Shown here: positions 17,886-26,531 of the stretch, in pieces
Layout: each line of letters starts with the position of its first letter
How positions within the stretch are numbered: position 1 is the first letter of the stretch
Origin: Hymenobacter sp. YIM 151500-1
GTDB taxonomy: Bacteria; Bacteroidota; Bacteroidia; Cytophagales; Hymenobacteraceae
Direction of reading: 5' to 3'
Assembly (NCBI RefSeq): GCF_025979885.1
Contig: NZ_CP110139.1
Coordinates: 3,492,001 to 3,556,000, forward strand
Length of the DNA stretch: 64,000 bases
Made by a program: the position numbers and the translations under genes
The notes under the pieces: model-generated
Seen by the model: the letters and a program-made list of their open reading frames with translations, nothing else
The model's database searches: none
What the model was told of the DNA's origin: nothing

Positions 17886-18284
17886 ATGACCTTGTACCAC
17901 TCCGCGGAAGCTTCTCTGACCTACCACCCGGCTTCCGGCACGCTGCACCTAAGCTACAACGCCACGCGGCTGTCGGTGTCGTTTGGGCAGGCGTACCAGC
18001 GAGCTTTGGAGGAGATGCTGGAGCATAATGTCGGCAAGCTGCTGCTGGACCTTAAGCGCAACGCCCCACCCACCGACGACACCGACCATCTGCTGCGTCC
18101 CCTGGCCGCGGCCCTGCCCGAGCAGCTGGAGCGTCCTCTGTTCATTGCCGCCGTCGTGTCCGAGGGTCAGTATCAGTACCAAATCGGCAACTCCCTGGCT
18201 ACCTGCACCCTGCCCCCACCCCAGGTCGAGTTCAACTACTTCACCTCCCGCCGCGACGCTACCCAGTGGCTGAATGAGAATTGA
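17886..18284 (+). CDS. Hypothetical protein, possible STAS-like fold
   Basis: A 132-residue soluble protein without signal peptide or membrane segment. It alternates short beta-like stretches (GTLHLSYNATRLSV; KLLLDLKRNA; PLFIAAVVS) with helices, which resembles small STAS/SpoIIAA-like proteins often found in Bacteroidota, but no diagnostic motif is present. The start is the ATG at 17886 after an AT-rich promoter-like region. It ends 4 bases before the convergent DUF5615 gene. Function unknown. Confidence 0.6.
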   Translation: MTLYHSAEASLTYHPASGTLHLSYNATRLSVSFGQAYQRALEEMLEHNVGKLLLDLKRNAPPTDDTDHLLRPLAAALPEQLERPLFIAAVVSEGQYQYQIGNSLATCTLPPPQVEFNYFTSRRDATQWLNEN

Positions 18285-18288
18285 GCGG

Positions 18289-18630
18289 TTAACGCGGGAA
18301 TACCGCCAGCCGATCAGGCCATAGCTCAACCCAGCATACTTCAGGCTGCTGAATAGCGTGCACTACCGCCGGCCACTGCTGTTGCAGAAAGATCCATAAG
18401 TTACGTCGGCTCATGTTACCTACTCGTAGTCTGATGACTTTGGGTGGGCATTGTTGCTGTACTCGTGCTACGAAATCGGTGTCTTTCGTAATAATTGTCT
18501 GCTGATTCTGGCTTGCATATTCCCACACCTGCGTGTCTGACCAAGCCAGATCAGGAATTTGCTCGTAATCCGGCGTATTCCAAAAAGCCATTCTGTGCGG
18601 GAGGTTGGCATCTATTAAGTACTTCATCAT
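18289..18630 (-). CDS. DUF5615-type PIN-like nuclease (putative toxin)
   Basis: A 113-residue protein beginning MMKYLIDANLPHRM. The early aspartate in LIDANLP and the later IITKDTDF pair are typical acidic residues of the DUF5615 / Mut7-C-like PIN fold. Such proteins are usually encoded next to DUF433 genes and are thought to be toxin-like RNases. Here the DUF433 gene lies 30 bases upstream on the same strand. A second ATG follows immediately at 18627. Activity is inferred from family only. Confidence 0.78.
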   Translation of the reverse strand: MMKYLIDANLPHRMAFWNTPDYEQIPDLAWSDTQVWEYASQNQQTIITKDTDFVARVQQQCPPKVIRLRVGNMSRRNLWIFLQQQWPAVVHAIQQPEVCWVELWPDRLAVFPR

Positions 18631-18660
18631 GCAGCCCGTAACCTAACAGGATGATGCTTG

Positions 18661-18894
18661 TTAGGCGGCGTGACCTACAAAATCCTGATGAGCTAGGTTT
18701 TCGGAAGCAAAGTGCAAACAGGCCTGCACGTCGGCTGCCTCAAGGAAGGGATATGACTCTAAAATATCCTCCACTGTATCACCAGCAGCCAGGAACTCTA
18801 GCACCGTCTGCACCGTCAGGCGCAAACCCCGAATGGTAGGCTTACCATTGCACAAGTCGGGGTCAACGGTAATTCGGTCGTGGATGTAACGCAT
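18661..18894 (-). CDS. DUF433 protein (putative antitoxin)
   Basis: A 77-residue protein with the clear DUF433 pattern: IHDRITVDPDLCNGKPTIRG, then LTVQTVLEFLAAGDTVEDIL and a terminal helix. The family has a small helix-turn-helix-like fold and is commonly paired with PIN-like DUF5615 proteins, as here. It is the first gene of the pair and may bind the promoter and the partner. The start is the ATG at 18894. Confidence 0.85.
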   Translation of the reverse strand: MRYIHDRITVDPDLCNGKPTIRGLRLTVQTVLEFLAAGDTVEDILESYPFLEAADVQACLHFASENLAHQDFVGHAA

Positions 18895-18927
18895 AGCTGA
18901 AGTAGTAAAAGGCTCAGCAAGATACGC

Positions 18928-18963
18928 AAACGCCCCGCACCGTGGCCACGATGCGGGGCGTTA
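18928..18963 (-). terminator. glyS terminator
   Basis: The stem AACGCCCCGCA / TGCGGGGCGTT sits 24 bases past the glyS stop and is followed on the minus strand by GTTT. It separates glyS from the DUF433/DUF5615 pair. Confidence 0.78.
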
Positions 18964-18986
18964 CTGGTTATGCAGCTAGTGAAAAC

Positions 18987-20501
18987 CTACAGCTGCTCGA
19001 AAATGCGCGAGAAGCTTACGGCCTCGCCGATGTAGGCACGTAGCTCCGAGATGGGCATGCGCACCTGCTCGCGGGTGTCCCGGTCGCGCACGGTCACGGT
19101 GTTGTCTTCCAGAGTCTGGTGGTCGACGGCTATGCAGAAGGGTGTGCCGATGAGGTCCTGGCGGGTGTAGCGCGTGCCGATGGAGTCCTTTTCCTCAATC
19201 ACCAGCCGGAAATCGTGGCGCAGGGCGTTGTAGATTTCGGTGGCTTTGTCGGGCAGACCGTCCTTTTTCACCAGCGGGAAAATGGCGGCCTTGATGGGCG
19301 CCAGGGCCGGGTGCAGGCGCAGGAGCTTGCGGGTTTTGGTTTGCTGCTTGTCGCCCTCGCCTTCCGTAATGACTTCCTCCTGAAAGGCCTGGCAGAGCGT
19401 GGCCAGAAACAGCCGGTCGGCGCCCACCGAAGTTTCCACCACGTAGGGCACGTAGTTGCCGTAGGGCTTGCCGGTTTCGGGGTTGATATCGTTGTCGAAG
19501 TACTGCTGCTTTTTGCGGCTCAGCGCTTGGTGCTGGGTCAGGTCGAAATCGGTGCGGGAGTGGATGCCCTCGATTTCCTTGAAGCCGAAGGGGAATTCGT
19601 ACTCGATGTCGACGGCGGCGTTGGCGTAGTGGGCCAGCTTGTCGTGGTCGTGGAAGCGGAGCTTGGCGGCGGGCAGGCCCAGGGCCTCGTGCCAGCGGCG
19701 GCGCGTCTCCTTCCACTGCTGATACCACTCCATCTCGGTGCCGGGGCGCACGAAGAACTGCATTTCCATCTGCTCAAACTCCCGCATCCGGAAAATGAAC
19801 TGCCGGGCCACAATCTCGTTGCGGAAGGCCTTGCCAATCTGGGCAATGCCAAACGGCACCTTCATCCGCGCCGACTTCTGCACATTCAGAAAGTTGACGA
19901 AAATACCCTGAGCCGTTTCGGGCCGCAGGTAAATCTGGCTGGAGTCGCCGGCCACGGCCCCCACTTGCGTGGAAAACATCAGGTTGAACTGGCGCACCTC
20001 GGTCCAGTTGGCCGTCTTCGACACGGGGCACACAATCTTCTCATCAATAATCAACTGGCGCACCCCGGCCAGGTCCTCGGCCGTGAGCAGGCGGCCCATT
20101 TCGGCCAGCAGGGCGTCGGCGCGGTCTTTCTGGCCGGCGTTTTCGCATTCGGCAGCTTTTTCTTCCAGCAACACGTCGGCGCGGTAGCGCTTCTTGGAGT
20201 CGAGGTTGTCGATGAGCGGGTCGGAGAAGCCGTCGACGTGGCCGGAAGCTTTCCAGGTGAGCGGGTGCATGAAGATGGCCGCGTCGATGCCCACCACGTT
20301 CTGGTTGAGCTGGGTCATGGCCCGCCACCACAGCTGCTTGAGGTTGTTTTTCAGCTCCACGCCGTTGGGGCCGTAGTCGTACACGGCTGCCAGGCCATCA
20401 TAGATTTCCGACGACGGAAACACGAAACCGTACTCTTTGGCGTGCGACACGATATCGGCCAGGGTGCTTTCGGCCGTGGCGGGGTTCTGCGGGTTGCTCA
20501 T
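18987..20501 (-). CDS. glyS: Glycine--tRNA ligase, homodimeric type
   Basis: A 504-residue class II synthetase of the single-chain (alpha2) type, charging tRNA-Gly. Recognisable blocks are SSEIYDGLAAVYDYGPNG at the N-terminus, YLRPETAQGIFVNF, the motif 2 area AQIGKAFRNEI, VVETSVGADRLFLA (motif 3 area), and a C-terminal anticodon-binding domain ending ISELRAYIGEAV. Length is normal. The ATG at 20501 is supported by the family-like N-terminus. A TACTTTTG promoter word (minus strand, 20633-20640) lies upstream, with a word repeat between it and the gene. Confidence 0.96.
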   Translation of the reverse strand: MSNPQNPATAESTLADIVSHAKEYGFVFPSSEIYDGLAAVYDYGPNGVELKNNLKQLWWRAMTQLNQNVVGIDAAIFMHPLTWKASGHVDGFSDPLIDNLDSKKRYRADVLLEEKAAECENAGQKDRADALLAEMGRLLTAEDLAGVRQLIIDEKIVCPVSKTANWTEVRQFNLMFSTQVGAVAGDSSQIYLRPETAQGIFVNFLNVQKSARMKVPFGIAQIGKAFRNEIVARQFIFRMREFEQMEMQFFVRPGTEMEWYQQWKETRRRWHEALGLPAAKLRFHDHDKLAHYANAAVDIEYEFPFGFKEIEGIHSRTDFDLTQHQALSRKKQQYFDNDINPETGKPYGNYVPYVVETSVGADRLFLATLCQAFQEEVITEGEGDKQQTKTRKLLRLHPALAPIKAAIFPLVKKDGLPDKATEIYNALRHDFRLVIEEKDSIGTRYTRQDLIGTPFCIAVDHQTLEDNTVTVRDRDTREQVRMPISELRAYIGEAVSFSRIFEQL

Positions 20502-20748
20502 GAAGGAGTAGTTGGTAGTGGGTAGGTGGTAGTAAGAAGAAAGGATGTTCTGTGGTGTAGGTTATGGTTGCAGACACACGCCGCCTGCATCTAACTACCT
20601 ACACCTACTACCATCTACTTACTACCAAGTCGCAAAAGTAGCGGATGCGGGGGCTTGTGCCGCGCGGGGCCTCAACTTGTTGTGAATGGCTGCGTTTAGC
20701 TGCCCGAGAGTACCGGGCCTCCATCTTGTCGGTAACAATTTCATAATC
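20502..20748. repeat. Word-type inverted repeat upstream of glyS
   Basis: GTAGTTGGTAGTGGGTAGGTGG and related words at 20503-20535 face CTAACTACCTACACCTACTAC at 20591-20626. The minus-strand -7 word at 20633-20640 lies just outside, so the glyS leader RNA would contain the whole hairpin. No gene seen. Confidence 0.7.
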
Positions 20749-20778
20749 TTGCGCCCCCTTGGGGCGGCCCTACCTTTG
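20749..20778 (+). promoter_or_regulatory. Bacteroidota-type promoter for the phosphate transporter gene
   Basis: TTG at 20749-20751, 19 bases of spacer, then TACCTTTG at 20771-20778, an exact match to the TAnnTTTG -7 box with the expected spacing. It starts 36 bases before the ATG of the PiT gene. Confidence 0.75.
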
Positions 20779-20813
20779 ATTGCCGAAACTGAATTTCCAC
20801 CAATTCCCCCTCT

Positions 20814-22220
20814 ATGTTTGGCTTAGAGCCTCATGTGCTGCTGCTGCTGCTGGCCTGTCTGGTAGCCGCCTGCGCGTTTGAATTCGTCAACGGCTTCCAC
20901 GACACGGCCAACGCCGTGGCCACGGTTATCTACACCAACACCCTGCGGCCGTGGGTGGCCGTTATCTGGTCGGCGTTCTGGAACTTCATCGGGGTGCTCA
21001 CGGGCGGCATTGCCGTGGCCATGGGCATTGTGTACCTGCTGCCCGTCGAAAGCCTGGTCGACCAGAACGTGTACCACGGCATTGCCATGGTGGGCGCCCT
21101 CATTATCGCGGCCATCATCTGGAACGTGGGCACCTGGTACTACGGCCTGCCCTCGTCGTCCTCGCACGCCCTGATTGGCTCCATCCTGGGCGTGGGCATT
21201 GCCTTCAGCTTCCTGCCCGATGCCAACAACGCGGCCGTCAACTGGAGTAAGGCCGGCGAAACCGGCGCCGCCCTACTTATCGGGCCGCTGTTTGGCTTTT
21301 CGCTGACCATCTTCCTGATGTTTTTGCTGAAGCGCTTCGTCAACAACAAAACCATCTTTAAGGAGCCGCACAAGCGCAAGCCCCCACCCCTCTGGATTCG
21401 CCTTATCCTGATTGTGACCTGCACGCTGGTGAGCTACTTCCACGGCTCCAACGACGGGCAGAAGGGCGTGGGCCTGATCATGCTCATCCTTATCGGCATC
21501 GTGCCCACCTTCTACGCCCTCGACCACACCAAGAACCCCCTGGACATGCGCGACTCGCTGGTGCGCGTGGAGCAGGTGCTGCAAAAGGTGAACGTAGCCG
21601 ACCTGAGCGCCAAAGACCGGCAGGCCATAGCCGACATCAAGGTGCAGACCGACGCGCTAGACCAGATTTTTGCCGGCAAAACCCGCGTGGAGGAATTACC
21701 CCAGAACGCCCGGTTTGAAATCCGCAAGGCCATTTTGCTGCTGGCCAACAAAACCAAAACCATTCAGAGCAGCGAAAAAGTAAGCCTGAGCACCCAGGAC
21801 CGGACCACGCTCGACGCCGGCATCGAGGACATGAAAAGCTTCACCGACTACGCCCCTTGGTGGGTGCTGCTTATCGTGTCGTTGTCGTTGGGTATCGGCA
21901 CCATGGTGGGCTGGCAGCGCATCGTGAAAACCATTGGGGAGCGAATCGGCAAGGAACACCTGACCTACGCTCAGGGCGCCTCGTCGGAGTTGGTGGCAGC
22001 CACCATGATTGGGGTTAGCTCGGGGCTAGGGCTGCCTTCGTCCACGACGCACGTGCTGTCGTCGGCTATTGCGGGCTCCATGGTGGCCAACCGCGGCATT
22101 AAGAACCTGAACCCCCAGATGGTGCGCAATATTGCCCTAGCCTGGGTCCTGACCCTGCCCGTGACGATGGCTTTGTCGGGCGGACTGTTCTTGCTATTCC
22201 GGGCTATCCTGCCCTCGTAA
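20814..22220 (+). CDS. pit: PiT family inorganic phosphate transporter
   Basis: A 468-residue inner-membrane transporter, expected to import phosphate as a metal complex with protons. Both PiT signature repeats are present: GFHDTANAVATVIYTN near the N-terminus and GVSSGLGLPSSTTHVLSSA near the C-terminus, plus SSSHALIGS and SYFHGSNDGQKGVG. About ten membrane helices surround a soluble central loop of about 100 residues (about 245-345), a common feature of the family. The start is the ATG at 20814. A good promoter precedes it and a terminator follows. No PhoU-like gene is adjacent. Confidence 0.95.
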   Translation: MFGLEPHVLLLLLACLVAACAFEFVNGFHDTANAVATVIYTNTLRPWVAVIWSAFWNFIGVLTGGIAVAMGIVYLLPVESLVDQNVYHGIAMVGALIIAAIIWNVGTWYYGLPSSSSHALIGSILGVGIAFSFLPDANNAAVNWSKAGETGAALLIGPLFGFSLTIFLMFLLKRFVNNKTIFKEPHKRKPPPLWIRLILIVTCTLVSYFHGSNDGQKGVGLIMLILIGIVPTFYALDHTKNPLDMRDSLVRVEQVLQKVNVADLSAKDRQAIADIKVQTDALDQIFAGKTRVEELPQNARFEIRKAILLLANKTKTIQSSEKVSLSTQDRTTLDAGIEDMKSFTDYAPWWVLLIVSLSLGIGTMVGWQRIVKTIGERIGKEHLTYAQGASSELVAATMIGVSSGLGLPSSTTHVLSSAIAGSMVANRGIKNLNPQMVRNIALAWVLTLPVTMALSGGLFLLFRAILPS

Positions 22221-22238
22221 GGCATCTTGGAAACAGAC

Positions 22239-22273
22239 AAAAAGCCGCCCCATAGCTGGGACGGCTTTTTTAT
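22239..22273 (+). terminator. pit terminator
   Basis: AAAAAGCCGCCCC pairs with GGGACGGCTTTTTT with one mismatch, followed by a run of six T. It is 19 bases past the pit stop. Confidence 0.85.
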
Positions 22274-22362
22274 TGTTGACCTTCTACTAAAAGGAGTCTG
22301 CTTTCGGGAAGGTCGCTTCAAAATGAAGCAAAAGCCCGGCAACGCACTGAACAGCTAGCTAC

Positions 22363-22405
22363 TTATCCACTTATCAACACCGAAACGCATGGGATTTGTG
22401 GATAA
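22363..22405. other. Outlying DnaA boxes
   Basis: TTATCCACT at 22363-22371, TTATCAACA at 22371-22379 and a perfect minus-strand box TGTGGATAA at 22397-22405. They lie 1.2 kb from the main cluster at 23562-24288 and may belong to the same origin region. Confidence 0.6.
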
Positions 22406-22412
22406 CCCACGC

Positions 22413-22898
22413 CTAAGCCGGCCATTGCACTTCCATGTCATCGTTGATAAACACCCCGAAGTTGACAAATTGTAGCTCGCCCTCATCGAAATATAGGTCT
22501 ATCATTTCCTTTTCGTAGGAGATGCGCATCTCGCCAGTGTCCATTTTCTCGGTCTCGCTCTGCTCGTGGCCGTGGCGGCGCATGAGGGCGTCAACCTCCT
22601 CGGGGCTTTTGCTGTGGATGGCTTCGCCGTAGAGGCGCATACCGGGATGGTCGGTTTCGATGCAGCTTAGGCGGTAGTCGTCTTCCCGGTCGAAGTACAG
22701 GGAGTAGCCTTCTTCGAGGTAGTTCCAGGCCTGGTGCTCGAACTCATCGTCCTCTTCCGACTCTTCAATTTCTTCGGGCTCACCCATCAGGGCGCGCACT
22801 TCGTCCATGGTAGCCCCGAACTTGAGGGGGCCCATGCCCACACCAAGCACGATTTCATTTTCTTCGGTGGAGGCGGCAGATTGGGAGGGCGTTTGCAT
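22413..22898 (-). CDS. Hypothetical acidic protein
   Basis: A 161-residue, very acidic soluble protein. The segment VGMGPLKFGATMDEVRALMGEP is like the helix-strand unit in proteins that start with a G-x-x-x-G-x-T-x-x-E-V repeat (SmpA/OmlA-like pattern), followed by an EEIEESEEDDEFEH stretch. No signal peptide. I do not recognise a defined family. The start is the ATG at 22896-22898; TACCTTTG on the minus strand (22936-22943) provides a promoter 38 bases upstream. It lies between two groups of DnaA boxes, which is only positional. Confidence 0.65.
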   Translation of the reverse strand: MQTPSQSAASTEENEIVLGVGMGPLKFGATMDEVRALMGEPEEIEESEEDDEFEHQAWNYLEEGYSLYFDREDDYRLSCIETDHPGMRLYGEAIHSKSPEEVDALMRRHGHEQSETEKMDTGEMRISYEKEMIDLYFDEGELQFVNFGVFINDDMEVQWPA

Positions 22899-22955
22899 AT
22901 GTATGGGGGTTGGAGGATACAGAGAAGAGAGAGGGCAAAGGTAGCGGCCAGGGCT

Positions 22956-23450
22956 TCACTTGCCGTAGCGGGCTTCAAATTCGGCCTGCTGGCGCTGATA
23001 GTCGGGGTGCTGCTTGGCCTGGTCCCACTTCTGCTTAAAGATGATGGCGGCTTCCACCTTATCGGGGTCGGGGCTGTCGGTGCGGGGCAGCTCGGGGCGG
23101 CCGTGGCTGCCGCTCTGGCCTTTTTTGTCGGCGGGCACGGGGCCGTCGTACTTCTTGCCGCCGCGGTGGTTGGCGTAGCGCCGGGCCCGCGTAAAACCCA
23201 TCTGCAGAAACTTACGGGCCATGTCGGCGCCCACAAAGTCGCCGGCCTCTAAATAGGCCTCAAACAGCGCGTAAATCTTGTCGGCCGACTTCTGGGCCAC
23301 GTCGGGCGTGCGGAAGCGCCAGTGGGGCAGGATTTCGCTTTTATACGGCTGCACCAGCAACACGCCCTGCTCGCCCTTGCCCACGCGGTAAAGCTCGGGA
23401 TGCTGGCGGAAGTCAACGGTGCGGAAATCCAAGGTGTAGTCGAACGGCAT
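22956..23450 (-). CDS. DUF4385 family protein
   Basis: A 164-residue protein matching the DUF4385 pattern well: FDYTLDFRTVDFRQHPELY, GEQGVLLVQPYKSEILPHWR, FVGADMARKFLQMGFTRARR, and YANHRGGKKY. The function of the family is not known to me. The ATG at 23450 (MPFDYTLDF) starts the conserved region; an upstream extension to 23549 runs into the DnaA-box region and is not family-like. The C-terminus is charged (KQKWDQAKQHPDYQ). It ends 57 bases before the start of the gene at 22898. Confidence 0.85.
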   Translation of the reverse strand: MPFDYTLDFRTVDFRQHPELYRVGKGEQGVLLVQPYKSEILPHWRFRTPDVAQKSADKIYALFEAYLEAGDFVGADMARKFLQMGFTRARRYANHRGGKKYDGPVPADKKGQSGSHGRPELPRTDSPDPDKVEAAIIFKQKWDQAKQHPDYQRQQAEFEARYGK

Positions 23451-23561
23451 GGCAACAGCAGGTAGACGGGAAGCACCCGCCGCTGTATACGACCAGAATG
23501 GGCCCACGGCTACCTGCTCCACAGGAACAGCCGCCGATTTCGGGCTCAATCCACCGGCTTA

Positions 23562-24288
23562 TGTGGATAACCTGTTGATTATAAGCTCATCCTTCAGCCG
23601 CCAAGCCGAATCCCTTCGATACGTACGCCACGCCGAAGCCCCTGGTGCAGGCTGTGGGCAGTGGCCGGCGCTGGGGGCGCCGGACTGCATGGCCGGGCGC
23701 CCCCGGCACAAGGCACTCCGCGAGAGAATCGCGCCGGCTTTTTCCGAGGGCCGGCCCAACGCTTTTCCACAGGTTAATAACTTTTAAGATTCTTTTTTTA
23801 AAAATTCTCTCTTTGTCCCCCGTCGTTAGGGCTGTGTATAAGTGGATAAGAAAAACAGGTTATGCACAGCGGGGATAATATGTGTACAATGGTGTAGTTA
23901 TGCACCGTCTGTCAACAGGGTATGTGAATAATAATAGTCAGTCTATCAATATGTTATAACGGTTTTTCACAATCCACAGCAGTTGTGCACAAATCCACAA
24001 TTCACAGCCTGGGGCCAGTGTGAATTGCGGAATTTTCGGGGGAAACTTATCCACGCTTATCCACCACAGCTACCCCCTCTCGCCCAGCTGTACCGGCTGC
24101 GGATGCGCCAAAAAAACTTATGCGCAATTTCTCCACGGGTTATCCCCATGTTTCCCCTGTATTATCCACAGATTACGCCCCGCAGCATTCCGGCAGTGGA
24201 AAAGTCTGTGGATTACCAATGGGAAACCGAGCAAACACCTCCGGCCGGGCTTTCCGGAGCGGTCCGGCTGGGTGGATAACGTGGATAA
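23562..24288. other. Probable chromosomal replication origin (oriC): DnaA-box cluster
   Basis: A 950-base gene-free stretch (23451-24404) with many DnaA boxes. Exact TTATNCACA matches on either strand: 23562-23570, 23833-23841, 23860-23868, 23933-23941 and 24162-24170. One-mismatch sites: 23763-23771, 23841-23849, 23898-23906, 24047-24055, 24057-24065, 24117-24125, 24140-24148, 24207-24215, 24271-24279 and 24280-24288. An AT-rich tract at 23773-23812 (CTTTTAAGATTCTTTTTTTA onward) could be the unwinding element. The whole stretch is much richer in A+T than its surroundings. dnaA is not next to it, which is not unusual outside a few phyla. Genes on both sides read leftward, so gene orientation does not confirm it. 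Confidence 0.85.
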
Positions 24289-24404
24289 CCCACCGGTTGG
24301 TGGACTGGAAGCAGCTCTGGGAGCCGTTGGCGGAGGCTTGTGCAACGAAAATGCCCAACCTTGCCGGAAGGTCGGGCGCTAAGAGCGAGTGAGAATGCAG
24401 GACC

Positions 24405-26036
24405 TTAAAACTGCAAGGCTTCTACCTGGTCCCAGTTGGCCCGGATTTCCAGGGGCTTGGGCAAGAGGTACATGGGCTCGGCGGATTGGCGCAAGCTGGG
24501 GTCGCCGCCCTGCCAGCGGCCGTCCTGGTTGGCGTCGATGAGCACGCGCAGGCGGTAGGTGCCGGGCGCCAGGTGATTGAAGCGGTAGGTGCCACGAGGA
24601 CTGGGCAGAGCCGATACAACTTGGCCGTTGGCGTCGAGCAGCTGCACCTCGTAGCGGGTGTGACGCGTGCTGATGGGGCCGCTGAGCGTGCCCGTGGTGG
24701 CCTGGTCCGTAACCCGCAGCCGCAGAGGCCGCAGCCCCAGCGACTGGCCCGTGATGCTGCGAATAGCGGTGCTGTCGAGTGCCAGCGTCACCGTCTGGCG
24801 AGCCGTGGTGTTAAGCTCCACGGCCAGGGTGCGCCGGTCGGGGCTGAGGGTGCCATCCTGGGGCAGGCGCAGGGGCCGCCGCTTCACCGAGTCTTCTACC
24901 AGCGTGCCGAACGACTTGCTGGCGGCGGCCAGCTGGATAGGCTCGTTGAACTGAAACCGAACCTGGCCCTGGCGGTAGACTTCGCGCGGGGTGCCTTCTA
25001 CGGTGTACGCCGGGCCGCGCCGGGCCGGGGCCGTGCCCTGGAAGCGCACCGCCACTGTGTCGCGGCCCACGTTACCGGCGCTGTCGGTGGCCGTGAGCAG
25101 GTAGCGGCCTTCCGCAAGGGCCGGCGTGCGGTACAAGGTCACGGTGCGGCCTTTGTCGGCCAGCAACAGGGCTTCGGTGAGGGCCGGCGGGGCGGTGGCG
25201 GCTCCCAGCGGGAGCAGCTGGGCCTGGGTCAGGCCCTCGTTGTACGACACCTGAAAGTCGGTGGGGCCGGGTTTCTGGGTGGTCACCAAGGGCCGGCGGG
25301 CATCGGGCCGGGTCAGGCGCAGGCGCAGCGTGTCGAGGCCGGGCCGAACCAGGATGGGCTCGGGCAGGTAGGCGATTCGCTCCCCTTCGTCGTAGCGGGT
25401 GTTCTGGTTTTTGTCGGCCAGGGCAAACAGGCGGTAGCGGCCTTCCTTCAGGTTCTGGAGGCTGAAGGCGCCCTGCTTGTCGGTGCGGGCCAGGTAGGTG
25501 GGGCGCCCACGCCGCACGTTGGCCGTATCGGTTTCGGGGTAGAGCACCACGGCCGCCCCGGCGGCGGGCTGCCCGCTGAGCAGGTCCGTAACCGAGCCGC
25601 GCACCGAGCCCGAGTCGAGCTGGGCCCCAGTGCTGAAGCTGACGACTGCCCCGCGAGCCACGTTGCTTTCGGTAATGTCGCTGATGGCCTCGCCGAAGTT
25701 GAAGGAGTAGGTGGTGTTGGGCTCGAAGGGTTTTTCAAACACCAGGCTTACCGCATTGCGCTCCTCCCGCAGCTTGTAGGGGTTGTCTTCGCGCAGCAGC
25801 GGGGCTACAATTAGGTTTTTGGGCAGGTCCTTCACCTGCACCTGCTCCGAAAACTCCAGCCGCACTTCCTGGCCCCGCACGTTGCGGGCCCTGTTGGCCG
25901 GCACGCTGCGCACCAGCTCCGGCGCCTTGGTGTCGCGGGCCCCGCCCTCGGGCGAGCTGATGGCCGCGCAGCCACTTAGCAGCGTGGCGGCAGTAAAAGC
26001 AACTAGAGAAGAAACAGTGCGGGCAGTTAGGAGCAT
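24405..26036 (-). CDS. Big_5 Ig-like domain lipoprotein
   Basis: A 543-residue exported lipoprotein: signal peptide with lipobox LLSGC (residues 19-23), then GGARDTKAPELVRSVPAN, the usual start of the Big_5/SbsA-type Ig domain (about 35-135: LEFSEQVQVKDL, YSFNFGEAISDI), a carboxypeptidase-regulatory-like beta sandwich (about 140-230: GSVTDLLSGQPAAGA), and a similar C-terminal module (TYRFNHLAPGTYRLRVLIDAN). This layout is common in Bacteroidota surface lipoproteins of unknown role. The start is the ATG at 26036. It borders the origin region on its 3' side. Confidence 0.85.
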   Translation of the reverse strand: MLLTARTVSSLVAFTAATLLSGCAAISSPEGGARDTKAPELVRSVPANRARNVRGQEVRLEFSEQVQVKDLPKNLIVAPLLREDNPYKLREERNAVSLVFEKPFEPNTTYSFNFGEAISDITESNVARGAVVSFSTGAQLDSGSVRGSVTDLLSGQPAAGAAVVLYPETDTANVRRGRPTYLARTDKQGAFSLQNLKEGRYRLFALADKNQNTRYDEGERIAYLPEPILVRPGLDTLRLRLTRPDARRPLVTTQKPGPTDFQVSYNEGLTQAQLLPLGAATAPPALTEALLLADKGRTVTLYRTPALAEGRYLLTATDSAGNVGRDTVAVRFQGTAPARRGPAYTVEGTPREVYRQGQVRFQFNEPIQLAAASKSFGTLVEDSVKRRPLRLPQDGTLSPDRRTLAVELNTTARQTVTLALDSTAIRSITGQSLGLRPLRLRVTDQATTGTLSGPISTRHTRYEVQLLDANGQVVSALPSPRGTYRFNHLAPGTYRLRVLIDANQDGRWQGGDPSLRQSAEPMYLLPKPLEIRANWDQVEALQF

Positions 26037-26531
26037 AGGAGCACGTAGAACGAAAAAACGCCGCGTGGATTACGCGGCTGTAGCGCGAAGCTCCTGCTTC
26101 GCGCATCGTTGAACAGATGGCAGAAGGAGTTACTGAGGCTATTTGGGAAAACCGAAAGACCGTCCTGCTTCATCTGACGTCCGCGCAGCCGGAGGCGGAG
26201 TCGAACCGAAGGTCGCCGTAGGCAAGCATATCTCCCGCTTCGTTGCAATGGTATTTGATTACCCCCGGTAGAGATGCTTCGACTGCGGCTGCGCACCCTG
26301 GCTTGATGCGCCACATGCTCAGCATGACAGTTACCACTCCAACATCAGCACGCGAGATGCTTCGCTTCCGGCTGCGCGGACGTCAGATGAAGCAGGACGG
26401 TCTTTCAGCTTTCTAAATAGTTCTACTAGCAGCAGTATCGCTCCAACGCCTCGCGAAGTAAAACTTCGCGTTACATGGTGGCAGGTCGTGCCGGGGCTCT
26501 GCGCAATCCGCAGTATCCGCGTATTCGGTGA
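26037..26531. repeat. Intergenic repeat cluster (families A and E)
   Basis: No gene seen. A hairpin GCCGCGTGGATTACGCGGC (from 26061) and TAGCGCGAAGCTCCTGCTTCGCGC (26081-26104) lie next to the lipoprotein start. From 26159 to 26402 runs a decayed family A palindrome: GACCGTCCTGCTTCATCTGA at the left end and TCAGATGAAGCAGGACGGTC at the right end are exact complements, with GAGATGCTTCG copies inside. A further family E hairpin TCGCGAAGTAAAACTTCGCG is at 26451-26470. Confidence 0.75.
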
